25,147 bases of DNA from Rhizophagus sp. LPA8_4_AMF (Eukaryota; Glomeromycota; Glomeromycetes; Glomerales; Glomeraceae), in contig JADRCO010000873.1 in NCBI GenBank assembly GCA_021464525.1, positions 1 to 25,147 on the forward strand, written 5' to 3'. Every line of letters begins with the position of its first letter. Position 1 is the first letter of the stretch. This document shows positions 10,848-19,793 of this stretch, one piece after another. Position numbers and translations under genes: made by a program. The notes under the pieces are model-generated. The model did not search any database. It saw only the letters and a list, made by a program, of their open reading frames with translations, and was not told where the DNA came from.

Positions 10848-11573
10848 TAGAAAAAAATCAAAAAAAAATTTCAACTAAAAATTCACTTTAATAACCGCCA
10901 GAATCAGGGATGTCCTAAATTTGGGGCGCTTCCTAAAAATTATGAAATGATCATCACCACCATTTAATAGAAAATGGTAGCGCTAAAAAAAAATAACTTA
11001 TCTTTACTAGTATTAGTTTACTTGTAATATTTATGTAATATTTGTTATTTAAAAATTTATATTTGTAGTAAGCTTTATAAAGATTTGTGTAATTTTATTT
11101 ATGCTATGCATTAAGTTAAACATGGGAAAGCGCCAAAAAAAGTAAACCGCAATAAATCCCCTCTTTTCGCCTAATGCCGAATATTCATTTTATAATGAGA
11201 CGAAACCAAAATTCAAAGTCGAATGTTCCGCTCTTCAAGTGGTAAAATTTGAAACTTTCGAAAGGTAGATACTGAGGCGAAACCGCGAAACCTACGGATC
11301 CTTTGATCATGTGATATAATGAAATTGACCAATTGAATCAAAGCTATGAAGCCTCGTGACAGTGGTCATAAAATTTGAAAAAATAAACTCAAGTATAGAA
11401 GGTAACATTATTTTATTTATATTGTAATTAATGATCGCATATAGCACTAGTTACCGTCATAATACCGTGAATTTCAAATTTTTGATACCATTAAAAATTA
11501 TTTTCATTGCATAAATATAATCATTTTATAAGTTTTTATTCAATAAAGGTAATTATTAAATAGTTTAACCAAT

Positions 11574-11665
11574 GATAGGTTTCGTTATCTAGTTTCGATA
11601 AGTTTTGTCAGTATCTGAAAATCTGGCGAAACTAGTTTCAACAAGACTTCTGACGAAACTTATAG
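11574..11665. repeat. Possible small foldback repeat
   Basis: ATAGGTTTCGTTATCTAGTT at 11574 faces ATAAGTTTCGTCAGAAGTCT read on the minus strand from about 11663. GTTTCG/CGAAAC motifs recur inside, including GCGAAACTAGTTTC. The arms match only in blocks and no target duplication is apparent, so this may be an old miniature element or chance clustering. Confidence 0.3.
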
Positions 11666-11980
11666 GTTACACCCACAACACTACCTATAAAAATAATTTT
11701 TAGAGATTTTTTATTTAATGCGATTAATCTCCTGTTTTCAGAATTTTTCAATAAATAATCTTAGCTCCCTCACCAACTAATTCTTTAGTAAATATTCTTG
11801 TTTTAATTGGAACGTTCTGAAATACGTCCTCGAAATATATCTTCCTATAAAAACATTCGATCATGTGCCTAAAAGTTTATTTCCGTCTATTAACGTATCA
11901 ACGTACTGTTAAAGTATCGTAATGAATTTCTTATAATCATTTAATTCGAATCAGATACTAATTCGAATCGGCAGACTTGG

Positions 11981-12069
11981 CCCTATAAAGTTTTTTCAGA
12001 AAAATGATCACGTGTCCGAGTTTCTTCGGAATAAAACTAGAAAAATGATCATTTATCGGTGTTTTTTCC
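11981..12069 (+). repeat. Dispersed CCCTATAAAR...ATGATCACGTGTCCGA repeat, copy 1
   Basis: This roughly 89-bp unit starts with CCCTATAAAGTTTTTTCAG and continues through ATGATCACGTGTCCGAGTTT and ATGATCATTTATCGGTGTTT. The same string of blocks occurs on the minus strand at 17188-17276, with substitutions and small gaps. A shorter relative starts near 11843. It contains no ORF. It is a dispersed interspersed repeat whose full element borders cannot be set from two copies. Confidence 0.6.
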
Positions 12070-12942
12070 ATTAATTTTTTTATAGGATGAATTTAGTGAT
12101 ATATTTATATAGGTATAAAACTTCAAGTAGTCCAACAATCACTATTAATTATGGCACTTCTGAGAGTTGGAAACTGTTAGTGTCGGACATCCGTTTATAT
12201 GTTAACGTAAAATCAATTTATTACAACTGAACCCGCCAGAATCTTTGAATCTTTAATAAGAAATTTTCGAGATCATAACACTACGCTATTCAAGTTAATA
12301 TGAATGTCATAACTATAAATAATACTATGGTCAATTTATGGTTAATTTGGAAAGTCATTATACAAGCTGTTATAATTTACAAACAGTATTTTCCAATTAA
12401 GCACGGTAATTATAACGTCTAATTTATAAATTAACAGTTATTTAATCGAGTTCAAGTTAGACATTTGCGTTAATTTAATGATGCAATAATAATTTTAACG
12501 ATTCTTTCTTTATCAATTCATTGATTTCTTTTACGCTTTACGTACTGCACACTATAATACAGAATTTCAAACCTTTTTTTGGTCTATCTCGTTTCGAATC
12601 CTTGTCGTTCTTTGGATTCGATAAACTCTCTTTAATACAAAATATGAACATTATCAATTTCCTAGTTGTGATTAAATCAACTCACAAAATTAATAAAATT
12701 TTGTTAATCATTACTCGCTTTAATTCGTGAAAGAATATACTATATAATTGCTTGCTCCTTATACATGCAATTTAAGCAAAACTTATTGATTTGATTTGAA
12801 ATGATAGTTTTGTTAAATTAGTAATGAACTTTAACAACTCATAGTTACAGTAAAATATAACCTGAATTATATTTTATAATAAATAATAATAATAAATAAT
12901 TTAAATAATTTTTTAGAAAAAGAAAAAAAAAAGGTGACCTAT

Positions 12943-14586
12943 TTAACAATTGATATAATAAAGAATTATTCCAAATTCTACAGCGACATCAAAATAATCT
13001 TGGCTAACGTGTTGATTCCCAACTATTTCTAAATACATTAAATTGCTATCATTATTTACACATTCCTCTAGAAAATATCTCAATTCAGTACTACTAAATA
13101 CTAAATTATGCATCTCTTTGAACTGAATTTTTCGTAAAGTAATAGGAATAAATTTACCTAAATCCCTAAAATTTTCCCATAGTTCATCATCTGATAATAT
13201 TGTACTAAGATAAACTAATTGAGTACATGATTTAAATATGAGAATTAATTCGTATGAATAAATTTTAGGGAGTTCTAAATGAATTAATGAATTTAAATGT
13301 AAGATTTGCTGAAATATTCTGGTGCTTTGATCCTGTGCTCTTTTATAATGTAATACTAATTTAGTTATAGTGTTAGAAGAGGATCGAATTAATTGAACCA
13401 AAAATTCTTCTGATATAGTTGGAAAATAGTGTGCCATAAATTCAATTACTTCAAGTCTTGATAAATTTTTTGCCCAAGAATTTAATTTATCACTTATTGC
13501 TCTACACATATAAAACTTTAACTCTCGGATATTCTTTAGCGAGCATAATGCGTTTAAAGCCTTTCCATCTATTTTATTAAAAGGTATATATTTAAGTTCT
13601 AATACTTTCAGACTTTCACTTTGAGATGATAATGAACTCAACACGACATCATAATTATCACCAATATTATCTCTATTATCTCCAAGGAATATATCAAGTT
13701 TATCCTCTGATAATATAATATGTTGTAACTTTTTTTGTAAAGAAATAAATTTTGATAATGAATTTGCTTCTTCAATAGTGCTGATATTTTCATTGTAGAG
13801 TAAATTAAGATTATAAACTTTATTATTTGAAAGAGTCAAATAAAGATTCAGCGGTAATTTTTCATTTTTACTTGCTATATCATTGATAGAATATAATTCT
13901 TTTAAATTATTCAATTTATTTCTTCCATTATAATCTTTAAAAGATAAAAATTCAATTAAATTATTAAATATCTCATTGTTTTGTATCTTCAACTTAAATT
14001 GTAGTGTTTTTAAATTATTACAATGTTTACACAAGAATCTTACGAGATGATTTATAATTGGGATTGATATCTTTGAGAACTGATCTTCTGTTATATTATA
14101 TGCGTTATAAGAAGGCAACCATAAATTTCGATAAATGAATAATGTATGTGGGTTATACAATATTTTAAGTTTATCAAGAATTAAACCGCGGATAAAAGTA
14201 ATGTAATTAAATGTCGATGAAATATCAAAGTTTGAAGATAACTTTTGCGTATTAGAAGAATTTGATGATTTAATTTTCTCAATTTCGGATTTAGGAATAC
14301 AACTCAATAATGTGCGAATTAATTTAAAATATTGCAAATGGTCTGAATTGTAAGAAACTGAATCAGCCAAATGACGGAAATAATGAAATGGGTAAGCATA
14401 TAAGAATGATGTCGAGATTCTACACCAATGTCTTGATACTAACGTACAAGAGTGTATATCTTTCATTGACATAGAGGTATAAATATTGTGAGAGAGATTT
14501 TTATCAATAAGATATGAGAAAATTTTCTCTAGACATTCTAAAAGTAAAAATGAAGCCGACACAGAAATTTTTGTAGTAGGAAACAT
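12943..14586 (-). CDS. F-box / leucine-rich-repeat-like protein (paralogue of 9183-10847)
   Basis: The product is a 547-residue predicted SCF ubiquitin-ligase receptor, intronless. The ATG at 14586 is a true start. The F-box is at about residues 13-70: FLLLECLEKIFSYLI...KDIHSCTLVSRHWCRISTSFLYAYPF. The body aligns along its whole length with the 9183-10847 protein, with shared blocks SLQK.L.HIILSE, LNSWAKNL, LIHLELPKI, IFKSCT.LVYLS, LGKFIP.TLRKI and ECVNNDSNL.YLEI. This shows tandem duplication followed by divergence. The last dozen residues (GIILYYINC) depart from the paralogue's GFELIRV, perhaps a late frameshift or tail replacement. Divergence is spread over the receptor region, as expected for changing substrate choice. 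The target is unknown. Confidence 0.9.
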   Translation of the reverse strand: MFPTTKISVSASFLLLECLEKIFSYLIDKNLSHNIYTSMSMKDIHSCTLVSRHWCRISTSFLYAYPFHYFRHLADSVSYNSDHLQYFKLIRTLLSCIPKSEIEKIKSSNSSNTQKLSSNFDISSTFNYITFIRGLILDKLKILYNPHTLFIYRNLWLPSYNAYNITEDQFSKISIPIINHLVRFLCKHCNNLKTLQFKLKIQNNEIFNNLIEFLSFKDYNGRNKLNNLKELYSINDIASKNEKLPLNLYLTLSNNKVYNLNLLYNENISTIEEANSLSKFISLQKKLQHIILSEDKLDIFLGDNRDNIGDNYDVVLSSLSSQSESLKVLELKYIPFNKIDGKALNALCSLKNIRELKFYMCRAISDKLNSWAKNLSRLEVIEFMAHYFPTISEEFLVQLIRSSSNTITKLVLHYKRAQDQSTRIFQQILHLNSLIHLELPKIYSYELILIFKSCTQLVYLSTILSDDELWENFRDLGKFIPITLRKIQFKEMHNLVFSSTELRYFLEECVNNDSNLMYLEIVGNQHVSQDYFDVAVEFGIILYYINC

Positions 14587-15466
14587 TCGATTAAAATCTT
14601 TTTGGTATTCAAACGTGTAGTAATATCAAAAGACAAGTCTTTAGGAAGGTTTCTGAAGATTGCATGTTCTATTAAAACGAGTGTGTGTGCATGTATATGT
14701 ATGTATCATGAATTTAAAGCCTGCTTTGAAGAACGTTACAGTCGATCATTTGGCGTTCTCGTGAACAATACTATATAACGTTTGCAAACAAAGGAACTTA
14801 TTCTATATTTGTTTAGTTATGCATGCATGCAAATAAAGTCTTTTTTGTCATATTTTTTTTTTATTATTTTAAAATCCTTTAACGGTTAGTATTATGAAGT
14901 CACCGTTTCGGATATGAATTTTGATTTAGGAAATTCATAATAACGAGGATTATTTACCGTATTTGATTGGGTGATGATCACCGATCATCTTAATCTTAAG
15001 GCTGATCTGTGAATGATGTGATTGTTTATTGCATCAGTTGGCTTAAAGTTGTGTTAAACAAAAGTGTTACATTTCATTGTGTTAATCATAATAAAACTTC
15101 TGGAAATTCTAACCTTATTTTAACCCTAATCCTAACCCTAATTTTCTTACCTAACCCTAACTCGTCTATCCCTTTTCTGTGGGATGATCATCGGCGAAAC
15201 GAAATGACCCTGTCGGTGAAACGTTTGTCGTTGAGATAATTGTCGGTGAACGTGACCTTGTTTTGTAATATTTATTAAATAAAGCTTAATCCTAAAATAA
15301 AAATTCCTTTTGCTTGTTCATACTGTAAAATAAATTTGAAATTGCACTATAGTTACCGTTTTCATGGGTTAGATTTCTATTTCACAGGTTATGTCGCACT
15401 TTTTATTATATTCATTCGTCAAAACATATTAAATAAAATTTTAAATAATTTTAATTATCTGTAATA
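14587..15466. other. Non-coding stretch with TG-rich, GATC and telomere-like motifs
   Basis: Upstream of the minus-strand F-box gene lie a TG/TATG-rich tract at about 14681-14708 and the palindromic ATGCATGCATGC at about 14819-14830. Next come a telomere-like stretch (15121-15162) and three loosely repeated TGTCGGTGAAACG-like units at 15210-15250. A 76-residue ORF crossing this (15009-15239) is made of repeat sequence and is not a gene. Confidence 0.45.
15121..15162. repeat. Interstitial telomere-like CCCTAA repeats
   Basis: Three CCCTAA hexamers (15124, 15136, 15155) with shorter CCTAA units sit within 42 bases. On the minus strand this is TTAGGG, the common fungal telomere unit. The array is short and imperfect, and genes and repeats lie on both sides, so it is internal rather than a chromosome end. 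It may be an old break-repair scar or part of a subterminal repeat. Confidence 0.6.
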
Positions 15467-16596
15467 CAGTCAAAGCTTAAGCTCGTTATAGTAAAATTCA
15501 CTTTATAATAAATTTGTTCGTTATAGTAAATTACTAATAAAATCTCGATATTAGACGTTGTGAACTTTTTAAAAATGTTACTATAGAACAAATATTATAA
15601 ATTTATACCTTGTTATAGTGATAATCACATGAAATCATTAGATATGCAATCTTCTAAACACAAATTGGAGTTTGTATTTTTAGAACATGATCCTGATAAA
15701 ATACTAGATGATAATACCAATAAGTTATTTGGAATTACAAGAAATTAAATTTACAAAGATCTTATTATGGTTGAGCGCCTGAACTATTTATTCATAGTGA
15801 TGATGAAATTCCAATAGTAGATAGAAATTACAGACATGATAACTGAAGAATTAGAAATACTTGGCAATAAAAAAGATTCGAACAACTTAGAAAAAATAAT
15901 CATTATTTTTCAAAATCCGCCAATAATATTATAATTAATTACACAGAATTGAGAGCTCTTAATGCTTTAAAATCAAAAAACTAAAAAACTTTTTCGGTAG
16001 AAATTTTTTTTTTATTTTAAAGTAATAAATAATCGTTGCGTTATTTCCTATAACGGAATAGATGACATCTCTGATTTAACTAAACAGGTTTTTTTAGAAT
16101 ATTGAGGCAGTACCGCAATAGTAAAATTTTGATTTTTTTGTACAAATCAATCATAATTCTGTTACACTTTTGAGCTACAATTAAAATTATGAAATCATAA
16201 AACCGCTAAATAATTTTCAAAAATATATGTAACTACGAACATTACCAATATTGGTTAGGATAGGCGAGATTGGGGTAATCTTACCACACAACCTCGCACA
16301 ATATAAATAGTACTTTAAACGTGGTAGTACAGGTGACGATAAATGCAGTGACAAATAGAGATCAGGCTAGTAAAAAAAAAAAAGTCCCTCAAGAAACATG
16401 ATTAAAAACGTAAACATTAAATCACGTGACAATGTGACGAAACATCACGCCCGTGATTTTCCGCGAGATTGGGGTATCAATTATTAATATTGTTCTCTGA
16501 AGTGTACAGTATCAGAAATTGTCCTAAAAAAGAAATGTTTCGTTTTGCGAATATTCGTTATAGTGAACAAAAATGGTTAGAACCGAAGGTTCACTG
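15467..16596. mobile_element. Decayed pogo-like (Tc1/mariner) element, about 1.13 kb
   Basis: The left end CAGTCAAAGCTTAAGCTCG at 15467 is followed by repeated CGTTATAGTAAA motifs. The right end, read on the minus strand from 16596, is CAGTGAACCTTCGG, followed further in by GTTCACTATAACGAATATTC. CAGT ends with subterminal CGTTATAG motifs are characteristic of pogo-type elements. A TA sits left of the element, while the right flank reads TT. Between the ends, 15630-16000 has short coding-like stretches on the plus strand (for example HKLEFVFLEHDPDKIL) broken by stops, possibly the remains of a transposase tail. It cannot be active. Confidence 0.5.
16264..16476. repeat. 14-bp direct repeat GCGAGATTGGGGTA, 199 bp apart
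   Basis: GCGAGATTGGGGTA is found at 16264-16277 and again at 16463-16476, inside the decayed pogo-like element. It could mark a small internal duplication or a nested insertion, but no inverted repeats border the interval. Confidence 0.45.
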
Positions 16597-17187
16597 TTAA
16601 TAAGCTGCATAGACTTTCTAAATCACAAGTTGTTAACAAATTTGTTCGTGCTTATCGTATCTATAGCCCATGTCTTCCTTCCCCTTACGCCATAATTCCC
16701 TTTTTGAATTAAACTACCCCTACTTATTTCCTTTTATATTTGTATCACTTTTTTTGTGTAATACAATTTTTTATATTAATTGTAACACGTGATTATAATT
16801 ACTGTATTTATAGAGATTCACCTCCACGGTGAAATTATTTCAGTGATATCGGTTAGATACCGGTTAGAACAAAAACAAGCATATTTTTATATACTGTAAA
16901 AAAAAATTGCAATTAATAAATTGTCCTCAATGAGTATGAAATATTTAGACATATTACAATTATTATTGCAAACTCTGATTCCACATTCATAAAATTAAAA
17001 AGATTTATACTTCATAAAACAAGAATCTACAACTTGATGACGTCGTACTGAAGAGTTCAACAGTGATAATATTAGGAATGATAAGACATCCTAATTCCCT
17101 AAGGACCAGTACCTGATTTTGTCCTGAGTCGTTCCTAAGATCAAGATCTTGAGCCAGTTAAAACTAGAGTTATCAATGTTATCAATG

Positions 17188-17276
17188 GGAAAAACTCCGA
17201 TAAGTGATCATTTTCTATCTTTATTCTAAAAAAAACTTCGACACATGACCAATTTTCTAAAAAATTTTTATAGGGG
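17188..17276 (-). repeat. Dispersed CCCTATAAAA...GATCACTTATCGGAG repeat, copy 2
   Basis: On the minus strand this begins CCCCTATAAAAATTTTTTAG, then GGTCATGTGTCGAAG and ATGATCACTTATCGGAG, matching in order the unit at 11981-12069. The two copies are in opposite orientation, about 5.1 kb apart, with one on each side of the 12943-14586 F-box gene. Outside the shared unit the sequences differ. Confidence 0.6.
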
Positions 17277-18264
17277 TATTCGCCAAATACCAACATACCA
17301 ACATAAAATTAGCCGACTTCATATTAACATTCTACGACTCCATACCAAAAGGACTATGATAATTTATTACAGTTAAATGCTAGATCTGTGCATATAAGAG
17401 TCAGCGCGCGCATTCACTGTTCCGCAATCACTGCACTCCTTATAACAATGTTGTTTTGATAACATCGATTGTACATTATGTTGAAATATGTCGGCTCTTT
17501 TTGTTTCAGGATAACCGAGACCAAAAATGTTAGTAAACAAACCTAAAGTCAAGAATAATACGTGTAATAGTTTGAGATTTAATGTGGTTTACCTCTAACT
17601 AATTTTTTTAAAAAAAATACATATATATATACTCTGAACATGAGAGAAAAAAAAAGCTCGTCTGTACATTAAGAAATGTATTTCAATAAATTCTAATACT
17701 GTATTCTATTGACATTTATTAGCTTAGCCGATAATTTGGTGAGCAAAATTTATTTTAATAACTCTTAATACGTTTCATTAATTTAGACAGAAAAGTTGCA
17801 CTCTCACCCTTTATTGGTTTTAATTAAAAAAATCGTTTATTCGAGACAAAATTTTAGTATTTAAATGGATAAGTAAAATTAACAATAATTTTTGGTCATA
17901 TTTCTCTTCTTTTCTGAGCAAAGTAATAGTTTATGCGGTCAAACTTTCATGTATTAATTTTTTATAATTTCTGTGATGTAAAGTGTAAACGAAGTAAAGC
18001 AAAAAAAAAGTTCTTTCGGGAGCACTAGAAACGAGATTTGTTGAAAATTAATATGGAATCGTCCACCGATACTAACATAAATATTAACTAAACAATTAAT
18101 TTCATATTTATCATAATTAATATATTACAATTTCAATCGAATATTAATATTTTATTATCTTTATCCAGTTGGAATTTATTATCTCATTCTGTAATTATCG
18201 ATTATATGGACATTGTATGTACTGCAATGTAAATATCATGATCTTTAGAAAATTTTCGGAAAAG

Positions 18265-18500
18265 TAATAAGGCTGTGCTCCCAATTTTTTGTGGCACAAC
18301 AGAACTGGTTAAAGATCGAAAAGTGGCAAGGCAGGTTTTTATTTTACCAAAACCAGTATTTGTTGCTTTGTTCGGTCTTCTGCCAATTTCTCCTCCGCTG
18401 GTCTTAAAAAAGAAGTATAAAGGCCCAATTTTGGCATTTATTGGTCTTCAGCCATACTTGCTGCGTCCCATAAATTCAAGGGTGCATTCCTTATAACTTT
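18265..18500. repeat. GACCG-rich imperfect foldback
   Basis: The plus strand from 18266 (AATAAGGCTGTGCTCCCAAT, then GTGGCACAACAGAACTGG) resembles the minus strand from about 18500 (TATAAGGAATGCACCCTTGA, then TGGGACGCAGCAAGTATGG). This gives imperfect arms of about 50 bp. Between them GGTCTTC(T/A)GCCA recurs at about 18375 and 18445. AGACCG units follow at 18507-18540. Overlapping small ORFs on both strands (18275-18496, 18438-18686) are products of this repeat. It is most likely a decayed mobile element of unknown class. Confidence 0.4.
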
Positions 18501-18842
18501 CCCAAAGACCGGGCAAGACCGTTCAGGACCGAAAGACCGACTATTTAAACGGAATTTAAAGAATACTCGTAATGAATCTAGACCACACCACTTCAATAGG
18601 CCGAGATCTTTAGCATGATAAGTAAAATATTTGGATTTACATTTTTCATAAAGAAAAGATAAAAACAAGTACAGTATATCATTCAACTACGAAATGATTT
18701 TATTATGTATACCCCACACTCAGAATAAATACATAATTGCTAAAATAATAATATTATAAATTATAATAAAATACTATAATTATAATAAAATTCTCATCAC
18801 TATAAATATTTGAAATGATTCTGAATATTAAACTCAATTCAA

Positions 18843-19793
18843 TCAGATTTCACAGTCTAAACAATCAGAATTAAGAGGATTATTGCTACTATTATATATG
18901 ATAAGCTCTTCCGTATAAGGCAAATTGCCCCGGGTATGTTGCAAATTTTGGAGGTTAAGTATTTGTGATACATTACTGGCTTGTGGATGAGAAATTGATT
19001 CGTTTACAGTGGATGAAATAATTGAAATATGTGCTTTCCTGTGTTCTTCTGCTTCATTAATTTGCTTTTTAATTTCACGATATTGTTGTACCTTTTCAAT
19101 TGATGAAATATCAGAATAGTCTAATTCACCATACATATATGAATCATGAAATAAAAGAAGTAATTCTTCTATTTCAAAAGCACTCGGCCTATTTTCTGCA
19201 TTAGGATCCCAGCATCTTTTCATTAAGTCGATATAACATCTCGGTGCTTCTGATTCCTTAATTTCAGGTCTAATTCCGTCACATATATTTAATGCTAAAC
19301 CTTCATCATGAGCATGATTAGCAAAGGGTCGTTTTCCCGTTGCTGCAAAATACATAATCATACCAAAACTATATATATCTGCTGCTTGAGTATAAGAATT
19401 TCCTCTTATTACTTCAGGAGCTACAAAAGGCATAACTCCATAAATTTTTGTTTCGTCTATATTACCAACTTCTCCAGATAATCCCATGTCTGAAATAAAT
19501 GCACTAGTATCGTAAGAAATATCTTTAAATAATATATTTCCTATATGAAAATCGCAATGAACCATTTGCTTTTGATGAATTTCTTTAAGTCCACTAATAA
19601 TATCACGGACAATTACTATTTTGGTCAGCCAATCAAAATCTTTATAATTTTTCTTTGACCAATAATCAAAACTTCTACCTTCCGCGTATTCAAGAACCAT
19701 GACAAAATCTTTGGTATCTGGATTTTGAGATATTCCATATGTTTTAAGAATACTAGCACTAAACATACTAGTATTCTTTGAATATGCTTTAAT
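18843..19793 (-). other. Kinase exon 4: beta4-beta5, catalytic C-lobe and tail
   Basis: The acceptor AATAG ends at 19794 and the exon opens IKAYSKNTSMFSASILKTYG, completing NE|IKAY. It carries hinge MVLEYAEG, HCDFHIGN, SDMGLSG, APEVIRG, the DIYSFGMIMYF helix and RCWDPNAENRPS, the normal C-lobe order. A charged and serine-rich tail of about 90 residues ends LNSDCLDCEI before TGA. It must be spliced to one of the upstream modules to gain a nucleotide-binding lobe. Confidence 0.8.

Larger units (their letters stand above)
10848..12942. other. Non-coding spacer between the two F-box paralogues
   Basis: No credible gene is present; a 69-residue ORF at 12521-12730 has no motif. The spacer holds a possible foldback at 11574-11665 and one copy of a dispersed repeat at 11981-12069. 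A partial copy of that repeat lies at about 11843-11890. Short inverted GGGCGCTTCC/GGAAAGCGCC strings at 10922-10932 and 11126-11135 may be remnants of another small element, but no target duplication is visible. Confidence 0.45.
16597..18842. other. Non-coding stretch between pogo-like remnant and kinase gene
   Basis: No gene is supported. It contains the second copy of the dispersed repeat (17188-17276) and the foldback at 18265-18500. The final 150 bases before 18843 are the 3' flank of the minus-strand kinase gene, with an AATAAA string on the minus strand near 18690. Confidence 0.45.

Noticed and set aside
10848-10874. Nine-residue extension of the 9183-10847 F-box protein
   Set aside because: It would begin at TTG and is coded by a homopolymer tract. 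ATG 10847 aligns with the paralogue.
10643-10891. 82-codon plus-strand ORF
   Set aside because: It is antisense to the F-box end of the 9183-10847 gene and has no motif.
10922-11136. Small inverted-repeat element with GGGCGCTTCC ends
   Set aside because: The inverted match is only about ten bases with a gap and there is no target duplication.
12581-12625. Possible tRNA T-arm (TTTCGAATCC near 12592)
   Set aside because: No acceptor stem, D-arm or anticodon arm could be placed around it.
15009-15239. 76-codon plus-strand ORF with LTLILTLIF
   Set aside because: The peptide is translated telomere-like repeat and neighbouring repeats.
18275-18686. Overlapping small ORFs on opposite strands
   Set aside because: They lie in the GACCG-rich foldback. 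Frames on both strands arise from the repeat composition.
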